Below, one piece after another: positions 17,635 to 27,456 of a DNA stretch of 64,000 nucleotides. Below the pieces are notes generated by a model. The model ran no database searches. It saw only the letters and a list, made by a program, of their open reading frames with translations, and was not told the DNA's origin. A program made the translations under genes and the position numbers. How positions within the stretch are numbered: position 1 is the first letter of the stretch; every line of letters begins with the position of its first letter. Source of the stretch: Ensifer sp. MPMI2T (GTDB lineage: Bacteria; Pseudomonadota; Alphaproteobacteria; Rhizobiales; Rhizobiaceae); NCBI RefSeq assembly GCF_004827385.1, contig NZ_SRXN01000020.1, positions 80,903 through 144,902 on the forward strand, in the 5' to 3' direction.

Positions 17635-18747
17635 ATGTGGTGGACGCGACTGAAGGCGCTGATCATAAAGGAGCTTCTGGCAGTGCTGCGCGACCCGAAG
17701 GGCCGCGCCATCCTCATCGGTCCGCCGATCATCCAACTGCTCGTCTTTTCCTATGCGGCAACGTTGGAGGTGAAGAACGTCGACCTGATGGTGCTCGATC
17801 GCGATACGGGCCATTGGAGCCAGGAGCTGGTCCAGCGGGTCGGCGGATCGCCGACCTTCCGAACGATCACGGGGGCAAACAGTCCGGCGGAGGTCCGGCG
17901 CGCCATCGATAAGCAGCGTGTGCTTGCCGCACTGGAAATCGGTCCGACTTTCTCGCGCGACATCGAAGCGGGACGGCCGGCCGAAGTGCAGGTGATCCTC
18001 GACGGGCGGCGTTCCAACGCCTCGCAGATCGTTTCCGGTTATCTGACCCAGATCGTCGGCACGCTCGCTTCGGAAACCCCCGCGGGAAAACGTGCGGCAT
18101 CCGACGTGATCCGGGTCGAGGCGCGCAACTGGTTCAACCCCAACCTCACCTACCAATGGTTCATGGTGCCGAACTTAGTGGCAAGCATTGCGCTCCTGAT
18201 CGGGCTGGTCGTCACCGCGCTGTCGGTTGCCCGCGAACGCGAGCTCGGCACCTTCGATCAGCTCATCGTCTCGCCGTTGCGCACCCACGAAATCCTCATC
18301 GGCAAACTGATACCGCCGATGCTGATCGGCCTCTTCCACATCACGATCTACATTCTCGCGGCCGTATTCATTTTCGGCGTACCGCTGCGCGGCTCGCTCT
18401 TCCTGCTGTACGGCAGCGCGGTCTTCTATCTCGCGTCCGTCGTCGGTCTCGGCCTTTTTATCTCGGCTCTGTCGATGACACAGCAGCAGGCAATTTTGGG
18501 AGCCTTTCTGTTCATGGTTCCCGCCATGCTCCTGTCAGGTTTCGCGACACCGATCGAGAACATGCCGTCCTGGCTGCAGCCGATCACGCTCGTCAATCCG
18601 CTGCGTTATTTCCTGGTGATCGTGAAAGGCGTGTTCCTCAAGGATATCCCGCTCGCCGAGGTCGTCCACCAGACGCTGCCGCTCTGCTTGATCGCCATCG
18701 TGACACTCTCCGCCGCCGCCTGGCTCTTTCGCAGCAAGCTGGAGTAG
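17635..18747 (+). CDS. ybhR: ABC-2-type permease (YbhR type)
   Basis: The 370-aa permease is a paralogue of the preceding gene, with the same topology and the segment RERELGTFDQLIVSPLRTHE in place of the equivalent ABC-2 motif. The longest open frame begins 36 bases earlier inside the ybhS coding region. The ATG at 17635 (MWWTRLKALIIKEL) is preferred because it follows the ybhS stop directly and has GAGGA upstream. It is the last gene of the cecR operon. Beyond it lie only the decayed toxin-antitoxin sequences. Confidence 0.92.
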   Translation: MWWTRLKALIIKELLAVLRDPKGRAILIGPPIIQLLVFSYAATLEVKNVDLMVLDRDTGHWSQELVQRVGGSPTFRTITGANSPAEVRRAIDKQRVLAALEIGPTFSRDIEAGRPAEVQVILDGRRSNASQIVSGYLTQIVGTLASETPAGKRAASDVIRVEARNWFNPNLTYQWFMVPNLVASIALLIGLVVTALSVARERELGTFDQLIVSPLRTHEILIGKLIPPMLIGLFHITIYILAAVFIFGVPLRGSLFLLYGSAVFYLASVVGLGLFISALSMTQQQAILGAFLFMVPAMLLSGFATPIENMPSWLQPITLVNPLRYFLVIVKGVFLKDIPLAEVVHQTLPLCLIAIVTLSAAAWLFRSKLE

Positions 18748-18795
18748 CAAGGTCAGACAAGCCGGATTGGTCCGGGATACTTGCGGGAGCAACGG

Positions 18796-18831
18796 CTATC
18801 TCAGTATCTGCGTCTCGATCAGTATGGTCAT
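18796..18831 (-). pseudogene. Truncated PIN/VapC-type toxin start
   Basis: Eleven codons (MTILIETQILR, then TAG) resemble the first strand of PIN-domain toxins (MRLLLDTHILLW). The ATG overlaps the TGA of the antitoxin remnant upstream in the classic ATGA manner of toxin-antitoxin pairs. Nothing of the remaining toxin survives before the ybhR stop. Confidence 0.4.
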
Positions 18832-19072
18832 GCGCCGGTACCGAAGAGATTTTCAATCTCATCGCTGCCCATACGATCGAAATCGTCCGGCACCACAATC
18901 TGGCCGATCGTAAAGCCGATCCGCTGCTTTTCGGTCTCGGAAGGCTGATCGAGGGCAACCACCTTCACCAGAGGCTTTCCCGCCTTAGCGATGATGAACG
19001 GCTCTCCCTCGCCGCCTTCTAGACAAGGCGGGACAAATGGGCCTTAGCCTCATGGATATTGATCGTTTTCAC
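18828..19072 (-). pseudogene. Phd/YefM-type antitoxin pseudogene
   Basis: From a GTG at 19072 the frame reads VKTINIHEAKAHLSRLV, a typical Phd/YefM N terminus (INIHEAKTHLSRLVE), and then meets TAG where Glu is expected. After a one-base deletion the family sequence resumes in another frame: EGEPFIIAKAGKPLVKVVAL, then IGFTIGQIVVPDDFDRMGSDEIENLFG and a TGA. So two inactivating lesions, a nonsense codon and a frameshift, break one antitoxin gene. The toxin remnant downstream confirms a dead module. Confidence 0.7.
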
Positions 19073-19080
19073 CGCTGCCC

Positions 19081-19123
19081 CACCGGATTGAGCTTAGTTT
19101 TATAGACCTAGCTCAATCCGGTG
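19081..19123. terminator. Stem-loop with 14-base perfect arms
   Basis: CACCGGATTGAGCT (19081-19094) and its exact complement AGCTCAATCCGGTG (19110-19123) enclose a 15-base loop. It begins seven bases past the stop of the hydrolase gene at 19130 and may end that transcript. No T-run follows, so it could instead be a small palindromic repeat. Confidence 0.5.
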
Positions 19124-19129
19124 CGACTT

Positions 19130-19732
19130 TCACGTTTTCACGAACCGTTCAACCGCGGCAATCTCGTTCTGCCGGATATCATGGCCGCCGGAATGCCACT
19201 CTACGGCAACTTCCGCTTTCTGATCCTTGAAATAATCGGCGAGCGACTGCGTTAGTGGCGCCGGGCAAATTGGATCGCGCTCTCCGGCGGTAATCAGTAT
19301 GCCCCGGCCCTCGAGCTTCGGATTGGCTTTCGGCTTGAACGGGATCAGCGGGTGCATCAGCACTGCCTTGTCGAAGACGCCTTCTTCAATCAGGACGTTC
19401 GCAATGATATTGGCGCCGTTGGAATAGCCTAGGCCGATGATTGCCGAGGCCTCATGCTCGGCGGCGAGCGTCGTGACGAAGCTTGCCAACTTCGTGGTGG
19501 CGCGGGCGAGGTCCGCCATATCATACACACCTTCGCCGGTGCGCCTGAAAAAGCGGGCCGCGCCGGATTCCGACACGTCGCCGCGCGGCGACACGATCGT
19601 CGCCTCCGGCAAAAGCTGCGAGCCGAAGGTGAAAAACTGGTTCTCGTCGCCTCCGGTGCCGTGAAGAACGAAGAGGATCGGGCTGCCGGGCTTGCCGGCT
19701 TTCAATTTATGCACATAGCCGTGGTCGACCAT
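19130..19732 (-). CDS. Carboxylesterase/phospholipase-family hydrolase, MhqD-like
   Basis: The 200-aa alpha/beta hydrolase has the oxyanion segment FVLHGTGGDENQF. Its triad is Ser in GLGYSNGANI, Asp in GERDPICP and His in SGGHDI. Size and motifs fit the YpfH/MhqD carboxylesterase group. The start at 19732 (MVDHGYVH) has AGGAGAG six bases upstream. It lies directly downstream of a ring-cleaving dioxygenase gene. In Bacillus the equivalent mhqD and mhqO genes are both induced by quinones, so a quinone/hydroquinone detoxification role is inferred. Confidence 0.85.
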   Translation of the reverse strand: MVDHGYVHKLKAGKPGSPILFVLHGTGGDENQFFTFGSQLLPEATIVSPRGDVSESGAARFFRRTGEGVYDMADLARATTKLASFVTTLAAEHEASAIIGLGYSNGANIIANVLIEEGVFDKAVLMHPLIPFKPKANPKLEGRGILITAGERDPICPAPLTQSLADYFKDQKAEVAVEWHSGGHDIRQNEIAAVERFVKT

Positions 19733-19845
19733 TGGAGCTCTCCTTGGCACCAGCCTGCACAGGCGGTGCCGCTACTATTCGTCACATCAAGCCCCTCCCC
19801 GCGTGAATCGGAGGAGGAAATCTCGGCCGCAGAGATACTGGAAGT

Positions 19846-20778
19846 CTATGCTTCCAGCTTCTGCAGGTGGCTTTCCAGGATCGGGCGCAGATGCTTGTGC
19901 TGCTGCGGCAGTTTCAGCGCCTCGCCGAGATGGGCAATCTCCTCGTCACGATCAAAGCCGGGCTCGTTCGTGGCGATCTCGAAAAGCACCCCACCCGGTG
20001 TCCGGAAATAGATCGCCCAGAAGTAGTCACGATCGATGACCGGCGTGACATGATAGCCAGTGTCCATCAGGGCTTTGCGCACTTCCAGCTGCTTTTCGCG
20101 ATTGTCGACTGCGAAGGCGACATGGTGCACGGAGCCGGCGCCCTGAGACGCGCGATTGACGTTCGGCAGCGTTTCGAGGTCGACGAGGCTTGCACCGTTG
20201 CCGCCCGGGACGATCAGCCGGGTGACGCCATCCTTGCGGTCGAGCTCCTGATAGCCCATGAACTTGAGGAGTTCGGACGTGGCGCCTTCATCGCGCAAGC
20301 GCATGGCGACCGAGTGGAAGCCACGGATTGCGTGATCGGCGGCAATGCCGCCCTCGGTCCACGGGGCACGCGGATCATCCTTCACTTCGACCAGAGCGAA
20401 GCCGTCGCCATCCGGGCCGGCGAAGTTCAAACGTTTCTCGCCGAAGGTTTCCTCGTCCTTGAGGCCCGTGACGCCAAGTTTGCTCAAGCGGTCATGCCAG
20501 AAACCGAGCGAACCGACCGGGACAGCGAAGACAGTCGTTCCGACTTCTCCCGTCCCGGCATGGCCGCGCGGCATCTGGGGAAACGGGAAATAGGTCATCA
20601 CGGTGCCGGGCGTGCCGACCTCGTCACCATAATAGAGGTGGTAGACGTCCGGCGAATCGAAGTTCACGGTCTTCTTGACGCGGCGCAGGCCAAGCGTATT
20701 GGTGAAGAACTGGTTGTTGGTGCGGGCGTCGTCCGCCATCGACGTGACGTGATGCAGGCCTTTGATCTGGTCGAGCAT
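19846..20778 (-). CDS. Ring-cleaving dioxygenase of the MhqO type (VOC family)
   Basis: The 310-aa protein is built from two vicinal-oxygen-chelate modules. Metal ligands are His in GLHHVTSM near the N terminus, His in VHHVAFAVD near residue 215 and Glu in LFEIATNEPG near 270, the usual 2-His-1-Glu iron site. MhqO-type enzymes open hydroquinone or catechol-like rings. Of two close ATGs, the one at 20778 has AAGGA eight bases upstream; the one at 20784 is too near it. A palindrome about 100 bases upstream looks like the operator. Confidence 0.87.
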   Translation of the reverse strand: MLDQIKGLHHVTSMADDARTNNQFFTNTLGLRRVKKTVNFDSPDVYHLYYGDEVGTPGTVMTYFPFPQMPRGHAGTGEVGTTVFAVPVGSLGFWHDRLSKLGVTGLKDEETFGEKRLNFAGPDGDGFALVEVKDDPRAPWTEGGIAADHAIRGFHSVAMRLRDEGATSELLKFMGYQELDRKDGVTRLIVPGGNGASLVDLETLPNVNRASQGAGSVHHVAFAVDNREKQLEVRKALMDTGYHVTPVIDRDYFWAIYFRTPGGVLFEIATNEPGFDRDEEIAHLGEALKLPQQHKHLRPILESHLQKLEA

Positions 20779-20876
20779 TGTCATGTTCCTTTCTGCCCGT
20801 CTCCAAACCGGGCTCGTTGATGGCGTATAGATGCGCCGTTGCTTTCCTTTGCGAAAGGCTGACGCGGACAAACGCA

Positions 20877-20897
20877 TTGTCAACGCGGCGTTGACAA
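20877..20897. promoter_or_regulatory. Perfect 21-base palindrome upstream of mhqO-like gene
   Basis: Arms TTGTCAACGC and GCGTTGACAA flank a single G. Each strand carries a TTGACA within it, so the site could overlap a -35 element in either direction. Size and symmetry suit a MarR-type repressor such as MhqR. It lies 98 bases before the mhqO-like start and 124 before dctB. Confidence 0.6.
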
Positions 20898-21020
20898 GCT
20901 TGGTTTCTCGTTGAGAAGAATCGACTCCTGCGAGTGACTTGCCACCGGTTGAGTTGGCCCCTACGATTGATTAAATCGGTCATCCGAGAGGAACGCGTGG
21001 GAGGAGGAGCCGGGCATTCC

Positions 21021-22847
21021 GTGAGATATCGTCTAGTGCTTGCGCTCTGCCTGCTGCCGCTCATCGCCGTGCCCATCGCCTGGCAGGGCAACGCTGTAGC
21101 CACGCACCGTTATATGCAGGAGGCTTCGGCGCAGGCGACCACAACGCTGAGGCTTGCCGTCTCCGCCTTGAGCGGGCACCTCAATCGCTACCAGGCGCTT
21201 CCGGCCCTGATTGCCGATCACGATGACGTCAAGGAACTGGCCACGCGGCCGCAGGATCGGCGGCTCCGCGAGAGCGTCAACACCTACCTGAAGGAAATCA
21301 ACGCCCTCCTCAGATCCTCGGACATCTATGTGATCACACCGGATGGCGACACGATCGCAGCGAGCAACTACGACGGCCCCGCAAGCTTCGTCGGCGAGAA
21401 TTTCAGCTATCGTCCTTATTTTCAGGATGCCTTGAAGGGCATGCAGTCCCGCTTCTACGCGCTCGGCACGACGTCGCTCAAGCGCGGCTACTATTTCGGC
21501 TCGCCGATCCGCGTCGGCGATGAAATCCGCGGCGTCATAGTCTTCAAGGTCGATATCGAGACGATCGAGGCCTCCTGGCAGGGAGGCGAGTACAAGCTGT
21601 TCGTCTCCGACCCCGAAGGCATCATTTTCATGAGCGGCAGTCCGGAATGGCTCTACGCAAGCATTCTGCCGCTGACGCCCGACCGTCTCTCGCGCACCGA
21701 GGCCTCGCGCCGCTATGCAAACGCGGTTCTCCGTCCGCTGCCAGTATCGCGCAGCACGCTGTTCGACCACCAATTGATGCGGATTGCGAGCGGTGACGCG
21801 AGCCGTGAATACCTTGTCCTTTCGCAATATATGCCTGAAGCCGACTGGACGGTGAACGTCCTGATCGATACGGCGTCCGTCAAGACACAGGCACTGACCG
21901 CGGTTACCGCCGCGATGTTGCTTTGCGGCCTTGCCGGCCTTGCGGTCGCCGTTCTCTGGCAGCGCCGTGCGCGTCTCAGGGAGCGCCTCGTGATGCAGGC
22001 GCAAGCCCAAAGCGAGCTTGAGCGCCGGGTCGAAGAGCGCACCGCCGATCTCGCGCGCGTCAATGCCCAGATCGAGGAGGAGATCGCCGAGCGCAGACTC
22101 ACCGAGCGGCAGTTGCGCCAGACCCAGGCGGACCTCATCCAGGCGGGCAAGCTCGCCGGCCTCGGCCAGATGTCGGCAGCCCTCTCACATGAATTCAACC
22201 AGCCGCTTGCCGCTGCCAAAACCTATGCCGACAGTGCGGCCCTCCTGATCGAGCGGGGACGAACGGCCGAGGCGAGCGACAATGTCAGGCGCATTTCCGG
22301 TCTTATCGACCGTATGGCGTCCATCAGCCGGCATCTACGCAATTTTGCGCGCAAGCCCAATGAGAAGCTTGGCCCTGTACCTCTCGACGAGGTGATGCGG
22401 GACACAATGGAAATCGTGGCCGCCCGGATCAAGGCGGCAAACGCCGCTGTGGATATCGATCTCGGCGACGAACCGCTTGTTGTCCAGGCGGGATCTGTCC
22501 GGCTTCAGCAGGTGCTCGTCAACGTTATCGCCAACGCAGTCGACGCGGTCGAGGGCCTCGATGATCGTGCGATTTCGGTCAACGCCTGCCGCGAAGGCGA
22601 CAAGGTGGTGATCACGATCCGCGACCGAGGACCAGGTGTGGGATCCGCCATTGCGGAACGCATCTTCGATCCGTTCTTCAGCACCAAGGGTGTCGGCAAG
22701 GGGCTCGGCCTCGGACTCTCTATCTCCTACAACATCGTCAAGGATTTCGGCGGCAACCTGACCGTTTCGAACCACCCTGAAGGAGGTGCCGTGTTTCGCA
22801 TCGAACTTGCGGCCGTCAGCCGGGCCGGGCGTGAGGCCGCCGAATGA
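21021..22847 (+). CDS. dctB: C4-dicarboxylate-type sensor histidine kinase DctB
   Basis: The 608-aa kinase has a first membrane helix at about residues 5-22, a periplasmic double-PAS (dCache) sensor of about 260 residues (FSYRPYFQDALKG, the hallmark of DctB-like sensors), and a second helix near 290-310. A coiled coil follows (RRVEERTADLARVNAQIEEE), then the His in LSHEFNQPLAAAKTY, and G boxes IRDRGPGVG and GLGLGLSIS. The GTG at 21021 has a strong GGAGGAGGAG eleven bases upstream. A longer ATG frame from 20934 is possible. Its stop overlaps dctD (ATGA). Confidence 0.88.
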   Translation: MRYRLVLALCLLPLIAVPIAWQGNAVATHRYMQEASAQATTTLRLAVSALSGHLNRYQALPALIADHDDVKELATRPQDRRLRESVNTYLKEINALLRSSDIYVITPDGDTIAASNYDGPASFVGENFSYRPYFQDALKGMQSRFYALGTTSLKRGYYFGSPIRVGDEIRGVIVFKVDIETIEASWQGGEYKLFVSDPEGIIFMSGSPEWLYASILPLTPDRLSRTEASRRYANAVLRPLPVSRSTLFDHQLMRIASGDASREYLVLSQYMPEADWTVNVLIDTASVKTQALTAVTAAMLLCGLAGLAVAVLWQRRARLRERLVMQAQAQSELERRVEERTADLARVNAQIEEEIAERRLTERQLRQTQADLIQAGKLAGLGQMSAALSHEFNQPLAAAKTYADSAALLIERGRTAEASDNVRRISGLIDRMASISRHLRNFARKPNEKLGPVPLDEVMRDTMEIVAARIKAANAAVDIDLGDEPLVVQAGSVRLQQVLVNVIANAVDAVEGLDDRAISVNACREGDKVVITIRDRGPGVGSAIAERIFDPFFSTKGVGKGLGLGLSISYNIVKDFGGNLTVSNHPEGGAVFRIELAAVSRAGREAAE

Positions 22848-24202
22848 CCGAGAGTCGTGTTCTGCTCGTCGACGACGAAGAGGAACTTCGCCATTCGAGC
22901 GCCCAGGCGCTCGAGCTTGCAGGTTTTCGCGTCGACACATTCGCCAGTGCCGAACACGCGCTCGAGTTCATCGGCTTCAGCTTTTCCGGCGTGGTGATCA
23001 GCGACATTCGCATGCCGGGCATGGATGGCATGACCTTTCTGCAGCGTATTCGCGAAATCGACGCCGAGGTTCCGGTGATCCTCGTGACGGGTCACGGCGA
23101 CGTCCAACTCGCCGTGCGCGCGATGCGCGAAGGCGCCTACGATTTCGTCGAAAAGCCATTCACGGCGCAAACGCTCGCCGGAACCATTCGCCGCGCGCTC
23201 GAGTGGCGCGGCCTCGTGCTTGAAAACCGGCGCCTGAGAGCAGTTGCGGGAAAGCGCGACGACATCGAGCAACGGCTGCCGGGGCGAAGCCAGGCGATGG
23301 TCGACCTGCGCTACAAGGTCCGCGCCATCGGCGCTTCCGACGCCGATACACTGATCATCGGAGAAACGGGTGTCGGCAAGGAGGTCGTGGCACGCGCACT
23401 CCATGACTTGAGCAGCCGCGCCAACAGCCCTTTCATTGCCATCAATTGCGCCGCCCTTCCGGAGACGCTGATCGAGAGCGAGCTTTTCGGGCATGAGGCC
23501 GGCGCGTTTCCCGGCGCGTTGCGACCGCGCTACGGCAAGTTCGAGCACGGGCGCGGCGGCACCATCCTGCTCGACGAGATCGGCTCCATGCCCTTCGACC
23601 TCCAGGCAAAGTTCCTGCGCGTGCTGCAGGAACGGGTGATAACCCGGCTCGGCTCCAATGAAATCGTGCCGCTCGACGTACGCTTCGTCGCCACCAGCAA
23701 AGTCGATCTGGAGCGGGAAGTTGCCGCCGGCCGTTTCCGCGCCGATCTGCTCTATCGGTTGAACGTCGCGACGCTGCGCGTGCCGCCGCTTGCCCAACGC
23801 CGCTCCGACATTCCGCTGCTTTTCATGCAACTCGTGCGCGAATCCGCCGCGCGCTATGGCCGCGACGACGTCGAGATTTCCCCTGCTCTGGCGTCAGAAA
23901 TCGCCGAGCGCGACTGGCCGGGCAATGTTCGCGAACTGCGCAATGCCGCCGAACGGTTCGTGCTCGGGCTTGAAGCCGAACAGGACGACGCTGCTCGACC
24001 AAACGGGGCGCGTCTCGCCGACAAGGTCGCCGCCTTCGAAAAGAGCCTTATCGCCAGCGCGCTTGCGGCCCATGGCGGGGCGCTGAAGCCTGTCTACGAG
24101 TCGCTCGGGATCTCGCGCAAGACGCTTTATGAAAAGATGCAGAAGTTCGGCCTCGACAAAAGGCTTCTGGCGGCAGACGCACAACGTGACGACGACGCGT
24201 GA
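22844..24202 (+). CDS. dctD: Sigma-54-dependent response regulator DctD
   Basis: The 452-aa activator has a receiver domain with phosphoacceptor Asp in VVISDIRMPGMDG. The AAA+ domain has Walker A GETGVGKE, Walker B GGTILLDEIGSM and arginine-finger region FRADLLYRLNVATLRVPPL. A Fis-type helix-turn-helix is at the C terminus. The sigma-54-contacting loop reads GAFPGA rather than the usual GAFTGA. In rhizobia DctB/DctD switch on dctA from a divergent sigma-54 promoter, but no dctA is next to this pair, so its target lies elsewhere or the pair is a paralogue. Confidence 0.88.
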   Translation: MTESRVLLVDDEEELRHSSAQALELAGFRVDTFASAEHALEFIGFSFSGVVISDIRMPGMDGMTFLQRIREIDAEVPVILVTGHGDVQLAVRAMREGAYDFVEKPFTAQTLAGTIRRALEWRGLVLENRRLRAVAGKRDDIEQRLPGRSQAMVDLRYKVRAIGASDADTLIIGETGVGKEVVARALHDLSSRANSPFIAINCAALPETLIESELFGHEAGAFPGALRPRYGKFEHGRGGTILLDEIGSMPFDLQAKFLRVLQERVITRLGSNEIVPLDVRFVATSKVDLEREVAAGRFRADLLYRLNVATLRVPPLAQRRSDIPLLFMQLVRESAARYGRDDVEISPALASEIAERDWPGNVRELRNAAERFVLGLEAEQDDAARPNGARLADKVAAFEKSLIASALAAHGGALKPVYESLGISRKTLYEKMQKFGLDKRLLAADAQRDDDA

Positions 24203-24207
24203 TGCCC

Positions 24208-25554
24208 TCACGCGTTGGAACGGGACGCGTGCGCCGGGGCGCTCCGCATTTCTTCGCCGCGTTCAAGTGAATCCACGACCTCGACAGGTGTCTTCATGAT
24301 GATTTCACGATGCGGGAACGGGATTGAAATACCTGCCTCCTTAAACGCATCCCACAATGCCATGAGGACCTCACCGCGCACGTTTGTCAGCCCGTTGCTC
24401 GGATCGGAGATCCAGAACCTCAATTTGAAATCAAGCGACGATGAGCCGAATGCGGTTATCCAACAAACCGGCTGGGCGTAGTCACTGGCTACCCGCGGAA
24501 TGGCTTTCGCAGTCTCAACCGCGATGCGCGCGACCTCATGCGGGTCGCTGTCGTACGAGGTCCCAAAATCGACCTCTATGCGGACATACTCGCTGGAAAA
24601 GGACCAGTTCACGACCTGCTCGGAAATGAAATCTTCGTTGGGGATAAGATATTCCTTTCCATCTCTCGTGATCACGGAGACGAAGCGGGAGCGTAGGTCG
24701 CGGATCGCGCCGAAGGTTTCTCCAAGCGTAATCGTGTCGCCCGGTTTGATCGACTTGTCGAGAAGGATGATGATTCCGGATACGAAATTGGAGACCACTT
24801 TCTGCAGGCCGAAACCGATGCCGACGCCGACGGCACCCGAAAAGACAGTGAGGGCCGTCAGGTCGATGCCTGTTGCAGATAGGGCGATAGCGCCCGCCAA
24901 TCCGATCAAGCTGATCTTGATGAGCTTGCTGATGAGAACCTTGAGCGACGGCGTGAGATCCGAGGACTTCTGTAACCAGTGGGACGACATGTTGCCGATC
25001 AGAACGGCCAGCCAGATCAGCGCGGCAGAAAGGACGATGGCCTTCAAGACCAGCAACATCGAAAGACGGGCAGCGCCGAGGTTGACGGCAATGCCATCAA
25101 GCGCGGTCAGGATCGTGTCATCCAGTCCAAGTGCGTAAAGCGCAAAGTAGAGCCAGCCGGCGACCGCAACGACTCGTGCGAGCATGTGGTTTCTGATTAT
25201 GCGCGTAAGAACCACGATCACAAACCACGCCGCCACGAGCGTAAGGGCCGTGGCCACCAGCCACCGGGACGAAGGCCATCCAAATCGCAGCAAAATAACG
25301 TTCGCGATCCACAGCCACGCAATCAAGAAAAGCCACCGCAGCCGCCGCATGAAGGCGATGATGACGCGGAGCAGATCGGGATTTCCCTTGATGGCGCGCG
25401 CGCGGGTCTCCACTGCCGGCTCTATCCGTTTTGCCAGGAAACCGCAAATCAGGTAACCGGTTACAATCACGACGCACTGATAGACCGTCCACTCGTTCAG
25501 AACGACAGTCTGCAGCCAAGCTACGGCGGCGTTGACCGCTTCTATGAAATCCAT
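24208..25554 (-). CDS. MscS-family mechanosensitive ion channel
   Basis: The 448-aa membrane protein has about six N-terminal helices and the MscS pore helix and beta domain. The pore-lining segment GVGIGFGLQKVVSNFVSGIIILLDKSIKPGD matches the family, as does the beta domain with LIPNEDFISEQVVNWS. It would open under membrane tension to release solutes after osmotic downshock. It ends five bases from the dctD stop in convergent orientation. It is a single gene; the 299 bases upstream to the opp operon hold nothing else I can support. Confidence 0.9.
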   Translation of the reverse strand: MDFIEAVNAAVAWLQTVVLNEWTVYQCVVIVTGYLICGFLAKRIEPAVETRARAIKGNPDLLRVIIAFMRRLRWLFLIAWLWIANVILLRFGWPSSRWLVATALTLVAAWFVIVVLTRIIRNHMLARVVAVAGWLYFALYALGLDDTILTALDGIAVNLGAARLSMLLVLKAIVLSAALIWLAVLIGNMSSHWLQKSSDLTPSLKVLISKLIKISLIGLAGAIALSATGIDLTALTVFSGAVGVGIGFGLQKVVSNFVSGIIILLDKSIKPGDTITLGETFGAIRDLRSRFVSVITRDGKEYLIPNEDFISEQVVNWSFSSEYVRIEVDFGTSYDSDPHEVARIAVETAKAIPRVASDYAQPVCWITAFGSSSLDFKLRFWISDPSNGLTNVRGEVLMALWDAFKEAGISIPFPHREIIMKTPVEVVDSLERGEEMRSAPAHASRSNA

Positions 25555-25853
25555 CGCCTTTCTCGCCGCAATTTCCGCAGGCGCAACCCGGGCATCGAGT
25601 TTCTCTCAAGACCGAATGCTCGGACATTATTGAAAACTCGGATGAGGCAACGATAGTTCCTCACCGCAGTAGGCCATGGGAACTGGGGACGACCAGCGGA
25701 AATTCCGGATCGGCGCTGGGTGCGTTCACGGCGGCCTATCTTCGCCACAAGGAAAACTGTGCGCGGTTTTCCGCCCGCATCCCGCTCTCGCTCAAAAGAA
25801 GCGATAGGAGCAGAGACACGGGTGCCGCGTCTCTGCCGTTCAAGCTACGGATT

Positions 25854-27455
<1,602 letters not shown>

Positions 27456-27456
27456 G

